NCBI RefSeq assembly: GCF_050946405.1
Contig: NZ_JBMNUS010000009.1
Coordinates: 1-64,000 of the forward strand
DNA: 64,000 nt
Direction: 5' to 3'
Origin: Pseudochelatococcus sp050946405
GTDB lineage: Bacteria > Pseudomonadota > Alphaproteobacteria > Rhizobiales > Beijerinckiaceae
This document shows positions 52,666 through 61,709 of this stretch, piece by piece. The position numbers were made by a program, and so were the translations under genes. The notes beneath the pieces were generated by a model, which was not told the DNA's origin, did not search any database, and was given only the letters and a program-made list of their open reading frames with translations. The first letter of the stretch is position 1. Each line of letters opens with the position of its first letter.

Positions 52666-53502
52666 ATGATGTTTTCCAGAATGATCACGTCCGCCTTGCG
52701 GACGCTGCCCGGGCTCGCATTGGCGATGGGGCTTTCGGCAACTGCGGTTTCGGCGCAATCGGGCGGGGGCTATTGGCAGGGTGTCCAGAAAGCCGGCGCA
52801 TTGCGTTGCGGCGCCGCGGTCGCCCCGCCCTATGTCATGCGCGATCCGGCGACCGGCGAATATTCGGGGTTCTTCGCCGATCTGTGCCGCGAGTTCGCCG
52901 AAGTCCTGAAGGTCAAGCCCGTGTTCGTGGATACGACGTGGGACAACCTGATCGCCGGCTTGCAGGCTGGCCGGTGGGACGTCTCGCTGGCGCTCAACCG
53001 CACGCCGGTCCGCGCCTTGGCGGTGCAATTCTCTATTCCCGCCATGGAGTATCAGATCTCGCTCGCCTACAACAAGAACAATCCCAAGATTCCGGCGGAG
53101 GCGACCTCCGTCGCGGATATCGACAAGCCGGGCGTGACGCTCGCCGTCATGTCCGGCACGGCCCAGGACAAGGCGATTTCCGCCGCGGTGAAGAGCGCCA
53201 CCGTCCTGCGCCTGCCCAGCAACGATGAAACCCGCCTCGCGCTGGTTTCTCGCCGCGCCGACATCCTCGTCGATGCCTCCGACACCAACCTGTTGTTCAC
53301 ACAGTCCAATCCGGATTGGGCAGTGGCTCTCAACCCGAAGCCCGCGCTGGCGAAACAGGGCGTGTCGTTCGGATTGCCCCACCAGATTTCGCCTGCCGAT
53401 ATCGAGGTCGTCAACATTTTCCTCGAGGAGAAAGTGGCGACCGGTTACGTCGACACCCTGATCCGCAACGCGGTCGACAAGGTGCTCAAGGGCGCGCGGT
53501 GA
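52666..53502 (+). CDS. ABC substrate-binding protein, polar amino-acid type
   Basis: A 278-residue periplasmic binding protein (SBP_bac_3) with a Sec signal (residues 1-31, cut near AVSAQSGG). Body: LRCGAAVAPPYVMRDPATGE, YSGFFADLCREFAEVLKVKP, VSLALNRTPVRALAVQFS. ATG 52666 follows GGAGAGG. It is the receptor of the importer coded next; from the operon the ligand is probably a hydroxyproline isomer. A hairpin follows the gene, as is usual for binding proteins made in excess. Confidence 0.88.
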   Translation: MMFSRMITSALRTLPGLALAMGLSATAVSAQSGGGYWQGVQKAGALRCGAAVAPPYVMRDPATGEYSGFFADLCREFAEVLKVKPVFVDTTWDNLIAGLQAGRWDVSLALNRTPVRALAVQFSIPAMEYQISLAYNKNNPKIPAEATSVADIDKPGVTLAVMSGTAQDKAISAAVKSATVLRLPSNDETRLALVSRRADILVDASDTNLLFTQSNPDWAVALNPKPALAKQGVSFGLPHQISPADIEVVNIFLEEKVATGYVDTLIRNAVDKVLKGAR

Positions 53503-53511
53503 CGAGGGGAG

Positions 53512-53541
53512 GGCGGATCGAAGAACGCTTTCGCATCCGCC
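53512..53541 (+). other. Intercistronic hairpin after the binding-protein gene
   Basis: The stem GGCGGAT/ATCCGCC with inner CGAAG/CTTTCG pairing lies ten bases after the stop. No T-run follows. It probably stabilises the upstream mRNA or attenuates transcription into the ATPase gene. Confidence 0.55.
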
Positions 53542-53668
53542 GTTCCATTTCCCTCATACGCGCCGGATCTTCCTGAAGGCGGCAGCCATTCGCCGTGCCG
53601 GGGCGCGGCCCGGCATTGCCGAGGTTCGCCCCGTCCTCCCGTATTCAATCACAACTGCGAGACCTGCC

Positions 53669-54469
53669 ATGACCTTAAGTCATTCTCCGGGCAGTCAAGC
53701 CTCAAATACGCCTCTTGTCCGTATCCGGTCGCTCCACAAGAGCTACACGCCTGCCGTGAAAGTGCTCAGAGGGCTTGACATCGAGATGAAACCCGGCGAG
53801 CGGGTGGTCGTCATCGGGCCGAGCGGCGGCGGCAAGAGCACGCTGCTGCGCGTGATGATGGGGCTCGAAAAGATCGACAGCGGTTCGATCACCTTCGGCG
53901 GAAAACCCTATATATCGGCCGACGGCGGCTACGGGAAAACCGTCATCGACACAAGCGTCCGCCGCTCGATCGGCATGGTGTTTCAGCACTATACGCTGTT
54001 CCCGCATCTGAGCGTCATCGAGAACCTGACGCTCGCCCCCTGCAAGGTGCGGGGCGAGAAGAAGTCCGCCGCCGCCGGGCGTGCGACGGCGCTGCTGGAG
54101 CGCTTCGGTCTCGGCGCGAAGGCGGACGCCTTTCCGGCGCAGCTTTCCGGCGGGCAGAAGCAGCGGGTGGCCATTGCCCGCGCCCTGATGCTCGACCCGA
54201 AGCTGATGCTGTTCGACGAAGTGACCTCGGCGCTCGACCCCGAACTGGTGGCGGAGGTCGAGCAGGTCATCCTGCAACTTGCCGCGCAGAACATGCCGAT
54301 GATGATCGTGACCCATGACATGTGGTTCGCGAAGAACATCGCTTCCCGGGTTATCTTCTGCGCGGGTGGCGTGGTCGTCGAAGACGGCCCGCCCGAGCAG
54401 GTGCTGGGGGCTCCGAAAGAGGAGCGCACCCGGGAATTCATCGACCGCGTCTTCCATATCCGGCAGTAA
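53669..54469 (+). CDS. Polar amino-acid ABC transporter ATPase
   Basis: A 266-residue GlnQ/HisP-type ATPase: Walker A GPSGGGKS, VFQHYTLFPHLSVIENL, signature LSGGQKQR, Walker B LMLFDEVTSALDP, H-loop VTHD. The Walker B Asp is followed by Glu as expected, with Val in place of the usual Pro. It pairs with the two permeases that follow 12 and 686 bases later. Confidence 0.92.
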   Translation: MTLSHSPGSQASNTPLVRIRSLHKSYTPAVKVLRGLDIEMKPGERVVVIGPSGGGKSTLLRVMMGLEKIDSGSITFGGKPYISADGGYGKTVIDTSVRRSIGMVFQHYTLFPHLSVIENLTLAPCKVRGEKKSAAAGRATALLERFGLGAKADAFPAQLSGGQKQRVAIARALMLDPKLMLFDEVTSALDPELVAEVEQVILQLAAQNMPMMIVTHDMWFAKNIASRVIFCAGGVVVEDGPPEQVLGAPKEERTREFIDRVFHIRQ

Positions 54470-54480
54470 AGGGAAGGCGC

Positions 54481-55143
54481 ATGAACTATTCACTCGATTT
54501 CGGGGCCGTTTCCTTCCCGCCGCTCCTCGACGGGCTCGTCGTGACGCTTCAGCTCACGGCCGTCGCCAATCTGATCGGTATCTTCTTCGGGTTTCCGCTG
54601 GCGCTCCTCATCATGAGCCGTTTCGCGGCCGTCCGCTTGCCGGCGATGCTGTTCGTGGAGTTCTTCCGCTGCACGCCGGCGATCGTCCAGATCGTCTGGT
54701 TCTTTTACTGCGTGCCGATGCTGTTCGATGTCTTTCTCGGGTCCATCACCATGGGCATCCTGGCGCTCGGCTTCAACCTGATGGCGTTCAACGCCGAAGC
54801 CTATCGCGCCGCCATTCAGGCCGTGCCGCGCGAGCAGCTCGACGCGGGTATCGCGCTGGGTCTCAACCCGCTCCAGCGCGTGCTCTACATCGTATTTCCG
54901 ACTGCGCTGCGTGCGTCGATACCCGTCCTGCTGACGAACGGCATCGTCATATTCCAGCAGAGCGCGCTGGTGGCGATCGTGGCGGTGCAGGATCTCATGT
55001 ATGAGGCCAAGACGCTGGCGACGGAAACCTATCGGCCGATCGAGATCTTTACCGTCGCCGCGCTCATCTACTTCGCCATTTCGTTCCCCGTTTCGCAGAT
55101 CGTCAGTTACCTCGAACGTCGCCGTCAACTGGTGACGAGCTGA
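54481..55143 (+). CDS. Polar amino-acid ABC transporter permease 1
   Basis: A 220-residue HisM/GlnP-type permease with about five helices: LLDGLVVTLQLTAVANLIGI and FFRCTPAIVQIVWFFYCVPM. The EAA loop is NAEAYRAAIQAVPREQLDAG, followed by IALGLNPLQRVLYIVFP, the ATPase docking site. ATG 54481 follows AAGGGAAGG. Confidence 0.9.
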   Translation: MNYSLDFGAVSFPPLLDGLVVTLQLTAVANLIGIFFGFPLALLIMSRFAAVRLPAMLFVEFFRCTPAIVQIVWFFYCVPMLFDVFLGSITMGILALGFNLMAFNAEAYRAAIQAVPREQLDAGIALGLNPLQRVLYIVFPTALRASIPVLLTNGIVIFQQSALVAIVAVQDLMYEAKTLATETYRPIEIFTVAALIYFAISFPVSQIVSYLERRRQLVTS

Positions 55144-55154
55144 GGAGAAGATTC

Positions 55155-55820
55155 ATGACTTTCGATTTCTCCGTCGTGCTGCGCTTCACCGATGCTCTGG
55201 CGCTCGGCCTGTGGATGACGATCAAGTTGACGCTCATGTCGGTCATCCTTGGTTGTACGCTGGGCTTTCTCGTCGGGCTTGCCCGCACCTCGACGTCCGC
55301 GCTGCTGCGCATCGTCTCCAACGTCTACGTCGAATTCTTCCGCGGCACGCCCGTGCTCATCCAGTTGTTCTGGATCTTCTTCTGCCTGCCGCTGGTTCTG
55401 GGCGTCGAGCTGTCGAACCTCGCGTCGGGCGTGATCGCACTCACGCTCTACATGGGGGCGATTTCCAGCGAGACGTTCCGCGCCTCCCTCAAGTCGGTCG
55501 GGCGTGAACAGCTCGACGCCTGCGTCGCGCTCGGACTGCCCCGGCGCGTGCAGATCACGAACGTCGTGCTGCCCCAGGCGGTGTTGCGCGCCATTCCGAC
55601 GCTGTTGTCGAACTGCGTCAGCCTGTTCAAGGAGAGCGCTCTCGTTTCCGCCGTGGGCATGGCCGATCTCATGTTCGTCGGCGGGAACATTTCCAACAAC
55701 ACGGCGCGCCCCGTCGAGGTGCTGACGGTCGTCGCCCTCATCTACTTCGCCATCGCCTTTCCGCTCACCCGGGCTGTCTCGCTCGTCGAGCGCCGCATCC
55801 TCGCGAAGCTTGCGATGTGA
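55155..55820 (+). CDS. Polar amino-acid ABC transporter permease 2
   Basis: A 221-residue permease paired with the previous one: ALGLWMTIKLTLMSVILGCT, FFRGTPVLIQLFWIFFCLPL, and an EAA loop SSETFRASLKSVGREQLDAC then VALGLPRRVQITNVVLP. It follows the first permease by 11 bases with AGGAGAAG before ATG 55155, giving the usual heterodimeric channel. Confidence 0.9.
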   Translation: MTFDFSVVLRFTDALALGLWMTIKLTLMSVILGCTLGFLVGLARTSTSALLRIVSNVYVEFFRGTPVLIQLFWIFFCLPLVLGVELSNLASGVIALTLYMGAISSETFRASLKSVGREQLDACVALGLPRRVQITNVVLPQAVLRAIPTLLSNCVSLFKESALVSAVGMADLMFVGGNISNNTARPVEVLTVVALIYFAIAFPLTRAVSLVERRILAKLAM

Positions 55821-55852
55821 TGGTTTCCAACATTTCTGCAAAGGAGAACTCC

Positions 55853-56734
55853 ATGATACTCAAAGGCGTCCTTCCCGCTCTCGTCACCCCGTTCGATGAA
55901 AACGGCAGGATTGATTTCAGTGCCTTCGAGAAGCTGCTCACGAAGCTGCGCGACGACGGCGTCAAGGGCTGGGTGCCCAACGGCTCAACCGGCGAATACA
56001 ACGCCCTGACGGCCGACGAACGGGCATCCGTGCTGAAATTCGTCGCCGAATTCGCCGGCGGGGACGAACTGCTCATCGCCGGCACCAATGCCGGCTCCAC
56101 GTGGGAAGTGATCGAGCACACGAAGCGCGCCCGCGACCTCGGTTACGACACGGTGCTGCTGTCCGCGCCTTTTTATGCGACACCCGCGACGGACGAAATC
56201 ATCGCGCATTACCAGTCCGTGCTTGATGCGGTCGATGTGAAGGTCGTGCTGTACAACTACCCGCCGAAGGTCGGCGTGGAGGTGGGCCTCGACGTGCTCG
56301 ACGCCTTCGTCGACAACCCGCGCGTCATCGGCATCAAGGAATCGAGCGGCAGCCTGCTGCGCGCCATCGACATCCGCGTGCGATACGGCGATCGCTACCA
56401 GGTCACCAACGGTTCCGACGACCAGACGCTGGACTTCTACCTTTGGGGCGCGACGTCCTGGATCTGCGGGCCGGCGAACTTCATGGCGAAGGCCGCCGTC
56501 GATCTCGTCAACACCATCGAGGCCGGCGACTGGCTCGGCGCGCGCGGCAAGGCGCAGACCATCTACCGCGCCATGTCGAGCCTCGAAAGCGGCAAGTTCG
56601 TGCAGAAGGTCAAATACGGCTGCGAGCTTGCCGGCACCCCCGTCGGCGTGGGCCGCCAGCCGCTGCTGCCGCTTTCCGACGCCGAGAAGGCGGAATTCCG
56701 CGCGGCGGTGGAACCCGTTCTGAACTTGAAGTGA
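55853..56734 (+). CDS. hypD: DapA-family deaminase, probable 1-pyrroline-4-hydroxy-2-carboxylate deaminase
   Basis: A 293-residue TIM-barrel enzyme with Schiff-base Lys162 (IGIKESSG) and Tyr136 (LYNYPP), and PNGSTGEYNALTADE. In the hydroxyproline pathway the HypD member opens and deaminates the pyrroline made by the oxidase to alpha-ketoglutarate semialdehyde. Assignment rests on the neighbours (epimerase, oxidase, dehydrogenase). ATG 55853 follows AAGGAG; the frame upstream overlaps the permease end without similarity. Confidence 0.82.
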   Translation: MILKGVLPALVTPFDENGRIDFSAFEKLLTKLRDDGVKGWVPNGSTGEYNALTADERASVLKFVAEFAGGDELLIAGTNAGSTWEVIEHTKRARDLGYDTVLLSAPFYATPATDEIIAHYQSVLDAVDVKVVLYNYPPKVGVEVGLDVLDAFVDNPRVIGIKESSGSLLRAIDIRVRYGDRYQVTNGSDDQTLDFYLWGATSWICGPANFMAKAAVDLVNTIEAGDWLGARGKAQTIYRAMSSLESGKFVQKVKYGCELAGTPVGVGRQPLLPLSDAEKAEFRAAVEPVLNLK

Positions 56735-56790
56735 GAACGTCCGGCGGGCGGCTTGGCGCCGCCCGTTCGATACCGGCAGGAGGGGACAAG

Positions 56791-58026
56791 GTGACTGCAA
56801 CTGTCATCATCGGCGCGGGTATCATCGGGACCGCGCTTGCCTACGATCTGCAACGCCGCGGCCGTCAGGTCGTCCTGGTCGATCGCGATGCGCCGGGGCG
56901 GGGCGCTTCCTATGGGAACATGGCGTCGATCGCAGTGACCGAGTTCATGCCGGCCTCGCGCCCGGCGGTCTGGAAACAGATTCCGGGCTGGATGCTCGAC
57001 CCTGAAGGTCCTGTCCGGGTGCGCCCCGCCTATATGCCGAAGCTGGTTCCGTGGTTCCTGCGCTTCATCGCCGCCTCGCGCCCTTCGAAGCTGCGGACGC
57101 TGGAGGAGCAGGGGGCCGTCCTGTGCAAGCGCGTCCATGAGGATCTCGGAGCATTGCTGCGTGAAACGGGGCTGGAGGCGGAGCTGACACAGGAGGGGTG
57201 CCTGTCGCTCTATGCCGACGAGGCGGAGTTCCGGGCGGACCGCGATCACATCGAGATATTGGAGCGTTTCGGCTTCGAGCATCACGTCCTGACCGGCGCA
57301 CAGGCGCGCGAACTTGAGCCGGAGCTGTCGAAGGACATCGGCATGGCGGTGCTCTTTCCCCGGAACCGCAGCCTTCGCGATCCCTACCGGCTGGTGCTGA
57401 GGCTTGCGGAGAAATTCGTGACGCTCGGCGGGCGCATCGAGAGGGGCGAGGTCGGCGGGTTCGACCGGTCCGGGCGGATTCGCGCGGTGATCCTGAAGGA
57501 CGGCCGGCACCTTCCGGCCGATGAAATCGTGATCGCCGCCGGCGCTTTCTCTGGCCGCTTGTCCGGGATGCTCGACGAGCCGATGCCGCTCGAAACCGAA
57601 CGCGGCTATCATACCCAGATCATGTCGCCGGGCATTGCGATGAAGCATTCGATCATCTGGCCCGCCCGCGCCTTCATGGTGACGCCGACGGCCGGCGGCA
57701 TCCGCGTCGGCGGCACGGTCGAGATGGCGGGGCTCGACGCGGCGCCCGATTATCGCCGCTCGAAGATCACGGTGAAGCGCGCGCAGACGGCGCTTCCGAA
57801 CCTGAAATGCGCGGACTTCACCGAATGGATGGGCCATCGTCCCGCCTTCCCGGACACGGTGCCCGTCATGTCGGCTTCGGCGAAGACACCGGGCGTTTTC
57901 TATGCCACCGGCCACGGCCACCTGGGCGTGACCTATGCCGCGACCACGGCGCGGCTGATGGGCGACCTGATCACCGGCGTAAAGCCGCCGCTAGACATGG
58001 CGCCGTATCGCATCGACCGTTTCTGA
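56791..58026 (+). CDS. hypO: FAD-dependent D-amino-acid dehydrogenase-like oxidase, probable cis-4-hydroxy-D-proline oxidase
   Basis: A 411-residue DadA-type flavoprotein: VIIGAGIIGTALAYDLQRRG (FAD site, residues 5-24), RGASYGNMASIAVTEFMPAS, and C-terminal FYATGHGHLGVTYAATTARL. GTG 56791 follows GGAGGGGA. It would oxidise the D-hydroxyproline released by the epimerase to a pyrroline. Membrane anchoring is not evident. Confidence 0.82.
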   Translation: MTATVIIGAGIIGTALAYDLQRRGRQVVLVDRDAPGRGASYGNMASIAVTEFMPASRPAVWKQIPGWMLDPEGPVRVRPAYMPKLVPWFLRFIAASRPSKLRTLEEQGAVLCKRVHEDLGALLRETGLEAELTQEGCLSLYADEAEFRADRDHIEILERFGFEHHVLTGAQARELEPELSKDIGMAVLFPRNRSLRDPYRLVLRLAEKFVTLGGRIERGEVGGFDRSGRIRAVILKDGRHLPADEIVIAAGAFSGRLSGMLDEPMPLETERGYHTQIMSPGIAMKHSIIWPARAFMVTPTAGGIRVGGTVEMAGLDAAPDYRRSKITVKRAQTALPNLKCADFTEWMGHRPAFPDTVPVMSASAKTPGVFYATGHGHLGVTYAATTARLMGDLITGVKPPLDMAPYRIDRF

Positions 58027-58137
58027 GAGGAAAGCCCGTTATGAGGACCGTTTTTTCGCCGACAGAGGCTTCGTGTTCCGTTACCGGCCGGGGCCTGCGG
58101 GTCGATGGCGGTCCGACACGCGCATTGTGAGGGAAAC

Positions 58138-59610
58138 ATGCAGACGAAACTTTACATCAATGGCGCATGGGTGTCTCCCGCCGAGGGCGGCACGCTGCCG
58201 GTGATCGATCCCGCCACCGAGGAAGTGTTTCATCACATTCCCGCCGCCACCGCGCCCGACGCCGATGCGGCCGTGCGCGCCGCACGGGCCGCCTTCGACG
58301 ACGGGCCCTGGCCGCGCCTGAGCGGCGCCGAGCGCGCGACGTTCCTGCGCGCCATCGCCAGGGGAATCCGCGACCGGCTGCCGGAACTCGCGCGGATCGA
58401 AACGCGCGACAACGGCAAACCGTTGCCGGAAGCGACGTGGGACCTCGAAGACGCGGCAGGCTGCTTCGATTTCTATGCCGGGCTCGCCGAGGAACTTGAC
58501 GGCGAAGCGGAGACGGTGAAGCTCGCGGACGCGCGCTTCGTTTCGAAAGCCGTTCGCGAGCCGATCGGCGTCGCCGTGGCCATCGTGCCGTGGAACTATC
58601 CGCTGCTGATGGCGGCATGGAAAGTCGCCCCCGCCCTGGCGGCGGGATGCACCATGATCCTGAAACCGGCCGAGACAACCTCGCTGACCGCGCTGGAACT
58701 GGGCGCGATCGCCGAGGCCGCCGGATTGCCTCCGGGTGTGCTCAACATCCTGTCGGGCAAGGGCTCGGTGGTGGGGCAGGCGCTGACCGAGCACGCGCAG
58801 GTCGACAAGCTGGCCTTCACCGGCTCCGGCCCGGTCGGTTCGCGCATCATGGCCGCCGCGGCGAAGGACATCAAGCGGGTGAGCCTCGAACTCGGCGGCA
58901 AGTCGCCCTTCGTGGTTTTCGCCGACAGCGACATCGAGAAGGCCGTCGAATGGATCATGTTCGGCATCTTCTGGAACCAGGGTCAGGTCTGCTCGGCCAC
59001 CTCGCGGGTTCTGGTCGAGGCGCCGCTCTATCCGCGCCTGCTGGAGCGGCTGGTTGAAGAAGCGAAGAAGATCCGCATCGGCAACGGGCTCGACGAGGGC
59101 ACGCTGCTCGGGCCGCTGGTCAACGAGGCGCAGTATGAGGACGTGCTGCGCCACATCGACAGGGCCGTCGCGCAGGGAGCGACGGTTGCGGCCGGCGGCC
59201 GGCGGCCCGAGGGCTTCGACAGGGGTTACTATCTGGAGCCGACGATCCTCACCGATGTGCCGCTCGACGCCGACGCCTGGGTCGAGGAAATCTTCGGACC
59301 CGTCGTCTGCATCCGCTCCTTCGACACCGAGGAAGAAGCCATCCGCCTTGCCAATGATTCCCGCTTCGGTCTTGCGGCGGCCGTGATGTCGGAAGACGAA
59401 GAGCGCGCGGAGCGAGTCGCCCGCGCCTTCCGCGCCGGCATCGTCTGGATCAATTGCTCGCAGCCGACCTTCACCGAGGCGCCGTGGGGCGGCTACAAGC
59501 AGTCCGGCATCGGGCGCGAACTCGGTCGCTGGGGGCTCGATAACTATCTGGAGACCAAGCAGATCACCCGCTTCGTCGGCAACGAACCGTGGGGCTGGTA
59601 TCTGAAATGA
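58138..59610 (+). CDS. hypH: Aldehyde dehydrogenase, probable alpha-ketoglutarate semialdehyde dehydrogenase
   Basis: A 490-residue ALDH: IVPWNYPLLMAAWKVAPALA, FTGSGPVG, Glu251 (LELGGKSP), Cys285 (GQVCSATS) and EEIFGPVVCI. In this operon it would oxidise alpha-ketoglutarate semialdehyde to alpha-ketoglutarate, feeding the TCA cycle. Sequence alone looks betaine-aldehyde-dehydrogenase-like, so the role comes from context. ATG 58138 follows GAGGGAAAC; it overlaps the epimerase gene by four bases. Confidence 0.82.
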   Translation: MQTKLYINGAWVSPAEGGTLPVIDPATEEVFHHIPAATAPDADAAVRAARAAFDDGPWPRLSGAERATFLRAIARGIRDRLPELARIETRDNGKPLPEATWDLEDAAGCFDFYAGLAEELDGEAETVKLADARFVSKAVREPIGVAVAIVPWNYPLLMAAWKVAPALAAGCTMILKPAETTSLTALELGAIAEAAGLPPGVLNILSGKGSVVGQALTEHAQVDKLAFTGSGPVGSRIMAAAAKDIKRVSLELGGKSPFVVFADSDIEKAVEWIMFGIFWNQGQVCSATSRVLVEAPLYPRLLERLVEEAKKIRIGNGLDEGTLLGPLVNEAQYEDVLRHIDRAVAQGATVAAGGRRPEGFDRGYYLEPTILTDVPLDADAWVEEIFGPVVCIRSFDTEEEAIRLANDSRFGLAAAVMSEDEERAERVARAFRAGIVWINCSQPTFTEAPWGGYKQSGIGRELGRWGLDNYLETKQITRFVGNEPWGWYLK

Positions 59611-60638
59611 CCTTCGAGAACAGCCTTGAAATCCTGCTGGTGCATTGTCAGGGCGAGAGCGGCAATGTGCTGGTCGGCGGCGCGCCCGAATTGCCGGGCG
59701 CGACCATCCTTGAGAAGATGAATTTTCTCAATGACGTCGATAACAGCCTGCGCCTGTTCCTGACGCGCGAGCCGCGGGCGCAGGTGGTTCACACCACCAA
59801 CCTGCTGCTGCCGCCCTGCCGGCCGGATGCGGACGCGGCGTTCATCGTGCTCCAGCCGGACACGGCGCACCCGATGTCCGGCTCGAACTGCATCTGCGTC
59901 GTCACGGCGCTGCTCGAGACGGGCCGCGTGAAGATGATCGAGCCGGAGACCGTGGTGCGTCTCGACACCGCCGCCGGCCTGATCGTCGCCCGCGCGCGCT
60001 GCGAGGGCGGCCGTTGCATATCGGTCAGCCTCGACAATGTTCCGGCCTTCGTCGTTGAACTCGATGCGGCGATCGAGACCCCGCAATGGGGCCTCATCCG
60101 CGGCGATATTGCTTTCGGCGGCGTCTTCTATGCGCAGGTCGACGCGGATCAGGTTGGCCTGCGCATCGTTCCCGAAGCCGCGCGCGGGCTGGCGGAGGCG
60201 GGGATGGCGATCAAGGCGCTCCTGAAAGACCAGATCCGTGTCGCGCACCCGGAGATCCCGAGCCTGAACGAGATCGCCTATGTCATGTTCCGCGAGCGCC
60301 ACGACGATGGCTCGGTCACGACCTGCACCACGCTCAAACCCGGCCGCGTCGACCGCTCGCCCTGCGGCACGGGGAGTTCCGCCAATCTCGCGATCCTGCA
60401 CGCGCGGGGCGAGCTGAAGACCGGCGACAGGCGGATTTCGCGCAGCATCATCGGCGGCACGTTCACCGCGGAAATGCTGGGTGAAACCACCGTGGGCGGC
60501 CGTCCCGCCGTTCTGCCGCGGATAACGGGGCAAGGTTACATCTTCGGACGGCAGGAATTGCGCCTCGATCCGAACGATCCTTTCAGCACGGGCTTCGCAC
60601 TGTCGGACACCTGGGGTCCGCAGGTAGGTGAACTATGA
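59607..60638 (+). CDS. Proline-racemase family, probable 4-hydroxyproline 2-epimerase
   Basis: A 343-residue protein of the proline racemase superfamily: HCQGESGNVLVGGAPELPGA, and active-site loops HPMSGSNCICVV and DRSPCGTGSSA. The first catalytic position holds Ser91 instead of the common Cys; the second is Cys253. As I recall, Ser/Cys members occur among 4-hydroxyproline epimerases, whereas dehydratases have Thr at the second position. It would convert trans-4-hydroxy-L-proline to cis-4-hydroxy-D-proline. ATGA overlap with the dehydrogenase and with the SDR after it. Confidence 0.83.
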   Translation: MTFENSLEILLVHCQGESGNVLVGGAPELPGATILEKMNFLNDVDNSLRLFLTREPRAQVVHTTNLLLPPCRPDADAAFIVLQPDTAHPMSGSNCICVVTALLETGRVKMIEPETVVRLDTAAGLIVARARCEGGRCISVSLDNVPAFVVELDAAIETPQWGLIRGDIAFGGVFYAQVDADQVGLRIVPEAARGLAEAGMAIKALLKDQIRVAHPEIPSLNEIAYVMFRERHDDGSVTTCTTLKPGRVDRSPCGTGSSANLAILHARGELKTGDRRISRSIIGGTFTAEMLGETTVGGRPAVLPRITGQGYIFGRQELRLDPNDPFSTGFALSDTWGPQVGEL

Positions 60639-61385
60639 GCCTCTCCGGCCAGACCATCCTCGTCACCGGCGCGGCCGGTGGCATTGGTGCGGCCATCTGT
60701 GCCCGCTTTGCCGCGGAGGGCGCGCTGGTCGTCGTCACCGACGTGAACGGTGAAGGCGCCGAGGCCACGGCGGCACGGATCGTCGCGGAAGGAGGCCGGG
60801 GCCGCGCTTTCGCCAGCGATCGCGACGGCGGAAGGCTGCCGGGCAATCGTCGACGACGTCATCGGAAGCGAGGGCCGCATCGACGTCCTGTGCAACAACG
60901 CGGGCATCAACCGGCGCGGCAACCTGTTGTCGCTGACGGCGGACGACTGGCGGCTGAGCTTCGCGATCAATGTCGACGCCATGTTTCATCTGTGTCAGGC
61001 GGCGCTGCCGCCGATGATCGCGGCCGGTGGCGGCGCCATCGTCAACACGGCCTCGCAATGGGGCCTTCACCCGGCGCCGAACCATATCGCCTACAACGTG
61101 ACGAAGGCGGCGGTGGCGAGCTTCACGCAGAATCTCGCCCGCGACTACGCGTCTCACAAAGTCAGGGTGAATGCCGTTTGCCCCGGCGAAATCCATACGC
61201 CGATGCTGGAAGCGGGGGTGAAGCGGTCGGGCCGCACCATCGCCGATCTCGACAGGCTGGTGCCTTTCGGCCGCATCGGCAAGCCGGAGGAGGTCGCGGC
61301 CCTGGTCGCCTTCCTCGCTTCCGACGAAGCCGCCTTCATCTGCGGCTCTCTCGTCGAGATCACCGGCGCGCAGGCCGTGGCGTGA
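60635..61385 (+). pseudogene. SDR oxidoreductase with a frameshift
   Basis: The first frame codes for the cofactor half (ILVTGAAGGIGAAICARFAA, VVTDVNGEGAEATAARI). After about base 60822 the similarity moves to the +1 frame (EGCRAIVDDVIGSEGRIDVL, CNNAGINRRGN, catalytic YNVTK, ending SLVEITGAQAVA). A single-base gain or 2-base loss in the GATCGCGACGG region explains it. It is the last gene of the hydroxyproline operon and overlaps the epimerase by four bases. Either recently dead or a sequencing error. Confidence 0.8.
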
Positions 61386-61496
61386 GGGCAGACGTTTCGA
61401 CGGACTCGGATCGTGCGGGATCATCCGGGTGAATATGGCCCGGACCGGAAAGAAAACTTCCCGGTTCTCGCCGTCCGGAACGGTTTGCATCCAAGC

Positions 61497-61558
61497 CGGT
61501 CCATCGAATTGAACGCAAGTTGCGGTAAAACATGAAATCGAGAGCGGGATGGCGATTC
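61497..61558 (-). repeat. 62-base dispersed repeat, copy 2 (inverted)
   Basis: The reverse complement of this stretch matches 49508-49569 closely (shared cores TTTTACCGCAACTTGC and TTCAATTCGATGGA). It stands about 110 bases after the frameshifted SDR at the end of the hydroxyproline operon. The rest of the 61386-61709 gap has no supported gene. Confidence 0.8.
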
Positions 61559-61709
61559 AACCTGATCGCATTCCGCTCCATCCCCGCGAATTGTTCGACT
61601 ATGCGGGCAAGGACCGGTTTCTGGCGACAAGCGGTCTGTCTTGACCTCGACGGAAGAATCCGACGTCCGGGCTGGCCCGGGCGTGCTCCCGCGCTCGCGC
61701 CCGATACTG

